From: Mycobacterium heckeshornense
GTDB taxonomy: Bacteria; Actinomycetota; Actinomycetes; Mycobacteriales; Mycobacteriaceae
NCBI RefSeq assembly: GCF_016592155.1
Contig: NZ_AP024237.1
Span: 1,550,001 to 1,614,000 of the forward strand
DNA length: 64,000 nt
Direction of reading: 5' to 3'
The position numbers were made by a program, and so were the translations under genes. A model generated the notes under the pieces. It was not told the DNA's origin, did not search any database, and saw nothing but the letters and a program-made list of their open reading frames with translations. The first letter of the stretch is position 1. Every line of letters begins with the position of its first letter. This document shows positions 57,377 to 64,000 of the stretch, piece by piece.

Positions 57377-58957
57377 TCACCGCCACTCGGCTGAACCCAG
57401 GTTAGCTAGCATCTCGCGTACTCGGGGAATGTCCACCTTTCCGGTCGGCCCGCGTGGGATGTCGTCATCGGAGTCCACCAGCAACCACACCGTCGGCACC
57501 TTGAAGGCGCTGAGCAGTCGGCGAGCGGCTTCCCGCAGCTCGTCGACCGTCACGGTGGCGGTGTTGCACACTACTGCCGCGCCTACCCGGTTGCCTTGTG
57601 CGCCGCACACATTGGTAACGACCGCCTTGTCGACACCGTCGATGCTGCGCAAAGCTTGTTCTACCTCGCTGGGGTAGACGCTGGCGCCGCTGACTTTGAA
57701 CATGTCATCGGCCCTGCCGTGATAGAAGAGGAAGCCCTCTGGATCGAAATGACCGAGGTCGCCGGTCGAGTAGAACCCGTGCGGGGTGAAGACATCTTCG
57801 CGGCTGCGGCGACATATCCCGCGCAAGATGTGCGGTCCTCGAATCTGAATCATCCCAACGGTTCCGACCGGCAGTGCACGGCCGGTGTCGGAATCGGCGA
57901 TGCGTACCTCCATGCCGGGGAACGGTTTACCGCAACTGCCCCAGGCGGACCGCGGCATATCGGTGTCAGCGGGGTATCCGCAGTAAGGCCCGAAAGACTC
58001 CGTCATGCCGAACAAGTTGGCCCGTGCCCCCGGCGCGGCGCGTCGGTCGGGCGCGAGCAGAGCATCCAGGCTGCCCGGTTGCAGGGCCGAAAGATCGATC
58101 TCGACGGCGTCCAACTTGCGAGCCAGCGCCTCGGCTTGGTCGGGCCAGCCGCGAAACAGTGTGACGCGTTCGCGTTCCAGCAATCGTAAGGTGCTCTCCG
58201 GCCGGGGAATTGCCTCGGTGACCAGCGTGGCGCCGGCCAGCAGGGCCGAAAGCACTCCACCGCCGAGCCCGCCCACCCAGAAAAACGGCATCGGCAGATA
58301 CAAGCGGGTCTCGGCATCTATGCAGCGGCTGGCCAGGCCTGACTGCACTGCGCCCAGTGCACTGCCGTGTGAGTGCAGGACCCCTTTGGGCGGTCCACTG
58401 CTGCCGGAGGTGAAGACGATGACGAAAGGGTCGCTCGCCGTGACGGTCCGTGTTAATGAATCGATAATGCGGATAGCGGCGCTGCTGGCGGTGGCCTTCG
58501 TCAGCAGGTCGACGGTCCAAATCCGGCGTAGCGCAGGAAGTTTTGGATGATGCAAAAGTTCCTCAGTGCCCAGCTCGCGCGAACCCAAGGCCGACCGGAG
58601 ATCGTCGAGATAGCGGTGGCCGCGGAATTCCTCGACGGTTATCAACAGTTGCACCGAGGCAGTCTGTAGCTGCGCGAGTAGCTCTCGCGGCTGCAACAGA
58701 GTGCTCAGCGGAACCAGCACGGCGCCAATGCGAGTGAGCGCGATCGCGACCTGCACCCAGCGGACACCGTTGGGCATGACCAAACCGACCCGGGTGCCCT
58801 TGCCGACGCCGGCTTCGACAAAAGCGGCGGCTAAAGCCCTTGTAGAAGAATCTAGTTCGCTGTACGTCATCCGGCTCGATGGATCGATCACCATCGGTTT
58901 GTCAGGGTGCTGCGCCGCGCGCGACCGCACCACTTGGTCAACGGTGGTGTCAGGCAT
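57377..58957 (-). CDS. Acyl-CoA synthetase (last of three)
   Basis: A 526-residue ANL-superfamily ligase that activates a carboxylic acid through an acyl-AMP. The A3 motif VFTSGSSGPPKGVLHSH (about 165-181), A5 LFGMTESFGPYCG, A7 YSTGDLGHFD and A10 RGPTGKVDIPRV with the catalytic Lys are all intact. The frame is open upstream to 59110, but the ATG at 58957 (MPDTTVDQVV) fits the family start and overlaps the end of the middle synthetase by 8 bases. That places it last in the minus-strand operon. Confidence 0.92.
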   Translation of the reverse strand: MPDTTVDQVVRSRAAQHPDKPMVIDPSSRMTYSELDSSTRALAAAFVEAGVGKGTRVGLVMPNGVRWVQVAIALTRIGAVLVPLSTLLQPRELLAQLQTASVQLLITVEEFRGHRYLDDLRSALGSRELGTEELLHHPKLPALRRIWTVDLLTKATASSAAIRIIDSLTRTVTASDPFVIVFTSGSSGPPKGVLHSHGSALGAVQSGLASRCIDAETRLYLPMPFFWVGGLGGGVLSALLAGATLVTEAIPRPESTLRLLERERVTLFRGWPDQAEALARKLDAVEIDLSALQPGSLDALLAPDRRAAPGARANLFGMTESFGPYCGYPADTDMPRSAWGSCGKPFPGMEVRIADSDTGRALPVGTVGMIQIRGPHILRGICRRSREDVFTPHGFYSTGDLGHFDPEGFLFYHGRADDMFKVSGASVYPSEVEQALRSIDGVDKAVVTNVCGAQGNRVGAAVVCNTATVTVDELREAARRLLSAFKVPTVWLLVDSDDDIPRGPTGKVDIPRVREMLANLGSAEWR

Positions 58958-60477
58958 CGAACATCTGCTTGAGCCGCTGCAGGTCGACTTTGCCGCTGGG
59001 GCGCAGCGGGATGTCGGCAGTCCGTATCGCCGCAAACCGCCGTGGAATCTTGTATGACGAGAGTTCACTTCTGAGCTGTTCGCGAGTGACCTCTTCGTTG
59101 AACACCGCACCGTCCTCCAAGGCGATTACGGCGGCGACGACCTGCCCGCGCTCGGCGTCGGGCAGTCCGATCACATGCGCGACCGCACCGCCGGTGACCC
59201 GGGCGATCGCTTTTTCCACCTCGGCGGGAGAGACGTTCGCGCCCGCCGTCTTGATCATCGAGTCACGGCGGCCGACGAAATAGAAGAACCCATCGTGGTC
59301 GGTACGCACCAAGTCCCCGGTATAAAACCAGCCCTTGGCGTCGAAACACTCTTCACGGCTGCGCTTGTAGTAGCGCTGCATCAGGTAGGCCCCGCGGATG
59401 CACAATTCGCCGACTTCGCCGACGTCGACGCACTCGCGGGTGTCGGGATCGACAACCTTGGTTTCGAATCCGGGTGCCGGCTTTCCGAACGAACCACGCC
59501 GGCATTCGGGCTGGTCGGTTTCGTCTTCGCTGATCAGCACGACGCTGCCGGCCTCGGTCAACCCGAGCATGTTGTGCCGCAACTCCGGATCGGCCGGACG
59601 GGCGTCGGCGGCCATGATCGGATACAGATTGCCCCGCCGTATTGACGACAGGTCGCGTGTGCTGAAACTGGGATGACGCACCACATGCGCAATCCCGGCA
59701 ACAAAGCCGTTCGCCATGGTCGGTTTCTCGGCCTCTAGAAGATCCAGCATCTCACCGGCGTCAGCAGCGTTGGAGCACAGCAGGGTCGAGCCGGCGGCAA
59801 GGGTTGCGAGCAGCGCGAACGCGAATCCGCCGATCCAGAAAAACGGCGAATTGCAGAACAGTCTGTCCTCGCCGGCCAGACCGCGGATCTCGTTGAGGTT
59901 TCGCTGGTGACCCAGTAGCGCAGCATGTGTGTGCACAGCTCCCTTGGGGGCGCCGGTGGTACCTGACGTATAGATGATCGTCAACACATCCGAGCCATCG
60001 ACATCGTCTTCCATCGCGCTCAGCAGCGCTTCGTCGACCTGGTCGGCGAGCCGGTAAACCCGCTCGATATCGCACGCATGGCCACCAACCCCAGACTCGT
60101 CGTCGACCGCGAGGTGTCGCAATTGCGGTGCCGCGCTGCTGAACAGCCGGTCGTCCGAGGCGAGGTCGCAGTCCGTCAAGATTTCGCGGAGTCGCCGCAG
60201 GTAGTCCTGCGAACGGTAGGTGGCGGCGGCCAATAGGACCTCGACGTCGCTGTCGACCAATTGCTCGTGCATCTCACGCGCGCTGGCCAAGGTGCTGAAT
60301 GGGACGACGATCGCGCCGATTCGCGCTGCCGCGAGCATGCCGACGACGAACGCCGCCCCATTGGGATAGAGCAGCCCCACATGGGTGCCTTTGCCGGCAC
60401 CCAACGCGATCAGCCCCCGGGCCAGTTGCGCCGACCGGCGATCGGCTTCACGGTAACTGATGCGTTCGCTATCGCAG

Positions 60478-60483
60478 ATTAAT
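60478..60483. repeat. Target site duplication, left copy (ATTAAT)
   Basis: ATTAAT borders the left end of the IS1634-like element and repeats at 62450-62455. Counting only one copy restores the synthetase frame. Because ATTAAT is itself palindromic, it could also be read as extending the inverted repeats. Confidence 0.8.
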
Positions 60484-62449
60484 CCGAAGTTCCCCCCTTC
60501 TGAGAGGGGGCTGATTTCCTTTCTGCTTTGTGAGCAGGTGTTTCAGTGTTCATGTGCCGGCAAGGCGTAATCATGTATTCGCAAGACTTGTTCGGCGTGT
60601 CATTTTCTAAATTCGCTACTTTCGTACTGCTGTTGTGCTAGAAAGTAATCATGTACGTGACGCGGGTGCCCAACCGTGGATCACCGCCGGCGGTGCTGTT
60701 GCGCGAAAGTTACCGCGAGAACGGCAAGGTGAAAACCCGCACGCTGGCCAACCTGTCGCGCTGGCCCGAGCACAAGGTGGACAAACTGCAGCGCGCGCTC
60801 AAGGGCCTGCCGGGGACGGGCGATCTGGCCGGGGCGTTTGACATCACCCGCAGCCTGCCGCACGGGCATGTGGCCGCGGTGTTGGGCACCGCCGCCAAGC
60901 TGGGCATGGCCGAGCTGATCGACCCCGCCCCGTCGCGTAACCGGGACTTGGTGTGCGCCATGCTGGCCGCGTCGGTGATCGAGCCGGGCTCCAAGCTGGC
61001 GATGGCGCGCGGGCTGCGCATCGAGACCGCCACCAGCACCCTGGGTGCGGTGCTGGGCGTGGCGGGTGCCGATGAGGATGACCTGTATGACGCGATGGAC
61101 TGGGTGGTCGAGCGCCAGGATGCCATCGAAAACTCGTTGGCCGCACGGCATCTGGCCAACGGAACCCTGGTGCTCTATGACGTGTCCTCGGCGGCGTTCG
61201 AGGGCCACACCTGCCCGTTAGGGAAAATCGGGCATGCCCGCGACGGGGTCAAAGGCCGGTTGCAGATCGTCTACGGGCTGCTGTGCTCACCAGCCGGGGT
61301 GCCGATCGCCATTGAGGTGTTCGACGGCAACACCGCCGACCCGAAAACCCTGGGCGCCCAGATCACCAAGCTCAAGACCCGGTTCGGGCTGACCACCATC
61401 GCCCTGGTGGGGGATCGGGGCATGCTCACCAGCGCGCGCATCCGCGACGAGCTGCACCCGGCGCAGTTGGATTGGATCAGCGCGCTGCGCGCCCCGCAGA
61501 TCAAGGCATTGGTCGACGACGGGGCGCTGCAGCTGTCGCTGTTCGACGAGCAGAACCTGTTCGAGATCACCCACCCCGACTACCCCGGCGAGCGGCTGGT
61601 GTGCTGCCACAACCCCGCCCTGGCTGATGAGCGTGCCCGCAAACGCGGCGAGCTGCTGGCGGCCACCGAACACGAACTACAGACCATCGCCGAGGCCACC
61701 CGCCGCGCCAAACGACCACTACGCGGGCGGGACAAGATCGCGCTGCGGGTGGGCAAGGTGCGCAACAAGTTCAAGATGGCCAAGCATTTTGACCTGCAAA
61801 TCACCGACGAAGCGTTCAGTTTCTCCCGCAACCAGGACGCCATCGCCGCCGAGGCCGCCCTCGACGGCATCTACGTGCTCCGCACCAGCCTGCCCGACCA
61901 GACACTGCAGCGCGACGAGGTCGTGCTGCGCTACAAGGACCTCGCCGACGTCGAACGGTTCTTCCGCACCCTCAACACCGAACTGGACGTGCGACCCATC
62001 CGGCACCGCCTCGCCGATCGGGTGCGCGCGCACATGCTCCTACGGATGCTGTCCTACTACATCAGCTGGCACATGAAACAAGCCCTCGCACCAATCCTTT
62101 TCCAGGACAACGACAAACCCGCCGCCGCCGCCAAACGTGCCGACCCCGTCGCTCCCGCCCAACGCTCCGATCAAGCGCTGGCCAAGGCAGCGCGCAAACG
62201 CACCGAAAACGACTACCCGGTGCACAGCTTCACCAGCCTGCTCGCCGACCTGGCCACCATCTGCGCCAACCACATCCAGCCCACCGACGACCTGCCGGCA
62301 TTCACCAAGATCACCAACCCCACCCCACTACAGCGGCGAGCCTTCGAACTACTCGGCGTCTCACACCGCCACGGACTCGCGTAGTCAGCACACCAACACA
62401 AAACCCCAGCTCAACCCACTAAACCGCTCCACACCAGGGGGAACTTCGG
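60484..62449 (+). mobile_element. IS1634-like insertion sequence
   Basis: A 1966-bp element bounded by perfect 13-bp inverted repeats: CCGAAGTTCCCCC at the left end and its complement at the right end. ATTAAT direct repeats flank it. It carries a single 577-codon transposase. Its sequence is intact, so it may be mobile. Insertion is within codons of the middle acyl-CoA synthetase, on the opposite strand to the gene. Confidence 0.93.
60651..62384 (+). CDS. IS1634-family DDE transposase
   Basis: A 577-residue transposase of the IS4-like DDE group. The first catalytic Asp lies in VLYDVSSAAFEG (about residue 180), the second in LVGDRGMLTSARI (about residue 258), with the YREK-like helix LADVERFFRTLNTELDVRPI near 425-445. 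MYVTRVPNRGSPPAVLLRESYREN is the typical N-terminus. The ATG at 60651 and an undisturbed frame suggest a functional enzyme. Most of the roughly 165 bases between the left repeat and the start are AT-richer than their surroundings. Confidence 0.92.
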   Translation: MYVTRVPNRGSPPAVLLRESYRENGKVKTRTLANLSRWPEHKVDKLQRALKGLPGTGDLAGAFDITRSLPHGHVAAVLGTAAKLGMAELIDPAPSRNRDLVCAMLAASVIEPGSKLAMARGLRIETATSTLGAVLGVAGADEDDLYDAMDWVVERQDAIENSLAARHLANGTLVLYDVSSAAFEGHTCPLGKIGHARDGVKGRLQIVYGLLCSPAGVPIAIEVFDGNTADPKTLGAQITKLKTRFGLTTIALVGDRGMLTSARIRDELHPAQLDWISALRAPQIKALVDDGALQLSLFDEQNLFEITHPDYPGERLVCCHNPALADERARKRGELLAATEHELQTIAEATRRAKRPLRGRDKIALRVGKVRNKFKMAKHFDLQITDEAFSFSRNQDAIAAEAALDGIYVLRTSLPDQTLQRDEVVLRYKDLADVERFFRTLNTELDVRPIRHRLADRVRAHMLLRMLSYYISWHMKQALAPILFQDNDKPAAAAKRADPVAPAQRSDQALAKAARKRTENDYPVHSFTSLLADLATICANHIQPTDDLPAFTKITNPTPLQRRAFELLGVSHRHGLA

Positions 62450-62455
62450 ATTAAT
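62450..62455. repeat. Target site duplication, right copy (ATTAAT)
   Basis: Direct repeat of 60478-60483 at the right end of the IS1634-like element. Confidence 0.8.
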
Positions 62456-62515
62456 AGCGGGTGATCCGCGCGCGAGCGAGCTTGCTCTCGCAACAGTTGC
62501 GGAACCGTCAGCGAC

Positions 62516-64000
62516 TCACGGGGCATGGTCACTGCGCACAGGCGGAACGGCCTCACTGAAGAAGCGCCGGATCACGCTTAAATCGGGCTTGCCCGAAGGT
62601 GTTCGGGGGATTGCGTCGACGATCGCGATCTCAGTAGGAACCTCATAGCGCGCCAGACGGTTTCGCAGAAAGTCCATCAACTGCCCGACGCCCACCGATC
62701 CGGTTTCGCGCAGTTCGACCATGGCGACCGGTGTCTCGCCAAGGCGCTCGTCGCGCCGGCCGACGACGGCAGCGCCCGCCACCGCCGGGTGGCCCTCCAG
62801 CGCGGTGCGCACGTCATCGGGCATCACTTTGAAGCCGCCGCGGATGATTGCCTGGTCGGCGCGTCCCAGGATCCACAAGAAGCCGTCTTCGTCGATGCGC
62901 GCCATGTCGGTGGTGCGCATCCACGCCGAAGAGGGGCCGAGTTGTCCGGGTTTGACCTCGAGCAATCCAACTTCGTTAGGTCCGAGTACAGTGCCGTCGT
63001 CGTCGACCACGCGCAACTGAGCGCCTAGGCTGGCACGGCCCACACTGCCGCGTTTCGCATGCCAGTACTTGTGGTAATCGGCCAGCGTCCAGCCGGCCAC
63101 ACCGCCTCCGAATTCAGTTGCGGCATAGGACGTCAAGACGGGAATCCCGAACTTCTCGGTGAAAGCATCGGCATCCTCGGCCGACAGCGGAGCAGTGCCG
63201 GACGTTACGGCGCGAATGCTCGCCAGGTCCTCACGGCGCAGGTCCGAGTGCAACACCATACGCAACGCGGCCGGCACCAGCGACACGGTGCGTGGCCGGT
63301 GCTTGCGTACTGCCTCGGCCCAGGTGGCGAGTTCAAATTTTTCCAGCAGCGCAAACGGTCTCGCCTTGGCAATGCACTGCAGCACCCGGAACACCCCGCC
63401 AATATGCACCAGTGGCGAGTTGACGATCGCCACACTGCGGCGGATTTCGGTAGGGGCTGGGGACCGCTCCAGTGCGTGGCCCATCACGCTGCGCGCCAGC
63501 ATGTCGTAGGTGAGATCGACGCGCTTCGGTGGTCCGGTTGTTCCGCTGGTCAGCATCCAGACCGCAACACCGGGGCGGCCGGCATCCGCGCGGGAGTTTC
63601 CCACGCTCACCTGGGGCTCGCAGTCTCGATTCGAGATCGAGATTGTCGCGATTCCGGCTGGCACCAACGTCGTGACGTCGTCGGATTCGCCAATGACCAT
63701 TGGCAGCTGAAGCGCCCTGATCTCGGTCCGGGTGCGTTCTTCGCCCCGAGAAGGATTGAGCACCACGACGCACCCGCCCAACTCCAACACCCCCAGGAAC
63801 GCCGCGACTTGCGCCGGCCGGTTGCGCAGCAGTATTCCGACTCGAGGATGCGCGCTGTCGGTGTGCGTCGTAACCAGCGCACCGATCTTGGTCGCCATGT
63901 CCCTGATCTGGCCCCACGACAGCCAGCGGTCCCCGTATTCGATGGCGTGCGCGTCAGGCTGCAAATTAAGTACATCGGTGATGCGACGACTGAGCGCGTG
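62516..64000 (-). CDS. Acyl-CoA synthetase (first of three), 5' end outside window
   Basis: The frame runs off the right edge of the window: upstream of the first in-window ATG (63964) it continues open as ALSRRITDVLNLQPDAHAIE. At least 494 residues are visible. Motifs are A3 MLTSGTTGPPKRVDLTY, A5 YAATEFGGG and A10 RTPSGKPDLSVI with the catalytic Lys. A7 reads RTTDMARID, so the usual Gly of TGD is Thr. It ends 11 bases inside the next synthetase gene. Substrate unknown. Confidence 0.9.
   Translation of the reverse strand, partial: HALSRRITDVLNLQPDAHAIEYGDRWLSWGQIRDMATKIGALVTTHTDSAHPRVGILLRNRPAQVAAFLGVLELGGCVVVLNPSRGEERTRTEIRALQLPMVIGESDDVTTLVPAGIATISISNRDCEPQVSVGNSRADAGRPGVAVWMLTSGTTGPPKRVDLTYDMLARSVMGHALERSPAPTEIRRSVAIVNSPLVHIGGVFRVLQCIAKARPFALLEKFELATWAEAVRKHRPRTVSLVPAALRMVLHSDLRREDLASIRAVTSGTAPLSAEDADAFTEKFGIPVLTSYAATEFGGGVAGWTLADYHKYWHAKRGSVGRASLGAQLRVVDDDGTVLGPNEVGLLEVKPGQLGPSSAWMRTTDMARIDEDGFLWILGRADQAIIRGGFKVMPDDVRTALEGHPAVAGAAVVGRRDERLGETPVAMVELRETGSVGVGQLMDFLRNRLARYEVPTEIAIVDAIPRTPSGKPDLSVIRRFFSEAVPPVRSDHAP

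Larger units (their letters stand above)
58950..62526 (-). pseudogene. Acyl-CoA synthetase (middle of three), interrupted by an IS1634-like element
   Basis: The N-terminal 25 codons lie at 62526-62450 (begins MPRESLTVPQLL) and the rest at 60477-58950 (continues CDSERISYREADRRSAQLA). Removing the element and one ATTAAT copy gives 77 + 1528 = 1605 bases, 534 residues in frame. The large part keeps A3 IIYTSGTTGAPKGAVHTH, A5 LGLTEAGS, A7 YTGDLVRTD and A10 LRPSGKVDLQ. An internal ATG at 60404 could give a 484-residue product lacking the first 50 residues, so residual activity cannot be excluded. It overlaps the first synthetase by 11 bases and the last by 8. Confidence 0.93.

Overview
This window is a high-GC mycobacterial chromosome segment. 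Its gene order follows the Mycobacterium tuberculosis block Rv1300-Rv1343c and then reaches an Rv1350 (fabG2) orthologue. Evidence for a slow-growing-type Mycobacterium: a single rRNA operon directly downstream of murA; the atpFH (b-delta) fusion; glgE/glgB; nucS; the cysO-cysM-mec sulfur-carrier set; and MurA with Asp at position 117. The AtpE c-subunit has Met where M. tuberculosis has Ala63. From memory, that natural variant is described in M. xenopi and a few other species (M. shimoidei, M. novocastrense), so the source may belong to or near that group. The species is not assigned here.

Layout. 1-2400: prmC (partial), tsaC-like and wecA. 2627-10699: the complete atp operon (atpI, B, E, F, FH, A, G, D, C), followed by a DUF2550 gene, a PduO-type cobalamin adenosyltransferase (minus strand) and murA. 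13078-18414: rrn promoter, rrs, spacer, rrl, rrf, terminator. 18429-20789: two broken alkylation-repair genes. ogt is split by an IS3-family element and can be rebuilt exactly, and ada/alkA is reduced by internal deletions. 20870-26335: adenylate cyclase, nucS, a small zinc-site protein, methylmalonyl-CoA epimerase, fadA4 and a thioredoxin-like protein. 26363-35192: glycogen/alpha-glucan genes glgB, glgE, glgP, with a small secreted Cys peptide and an NHL-propeller lipoprotein as extras. 35263-46819: dinG, pncB, clpS, DUF2017, P1 peptidase, mec, cysO, cysM, rhomboid, murI, cAMP phosphodiesterase, rph, rdgB, DUF3817 and lprD.

47079-50900 is an accessory stretch that begins at a tRNA-Leu(UAG). 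It sits where M. tuberculosis carries the mbt-2/irtAB iron locus. It holds a membrane-anchored Ala/Glu/Arg protein made of 16-residue repeats, a 31-codon membrane ORF, a hydrolase remnant, an LpqH-family lipoprotein and a kinase-like protein. 50976-64000 is a putative acyl-CoA catabolic cluster. An acyl-CoA dehydrogenase diverges from fabG2-thiolase-CoA-transferase/isomerase-acyl-CoA dehydrogenase-GntR. These are convergent with a tightly overlapped operon of three acyl-CoA synthetases, whose middle gene is interrupted by an IS1634-like element with a 6-bp target duplication.

The main points of interest are: the AtpE Met substitution; a 35-residue hydrophilic tail on AtpD; loss of both genes of the Ada-type response by different routes; the repeat-rod protein; the replacement of the iron locus; and the interrupted triple synthetase operon.
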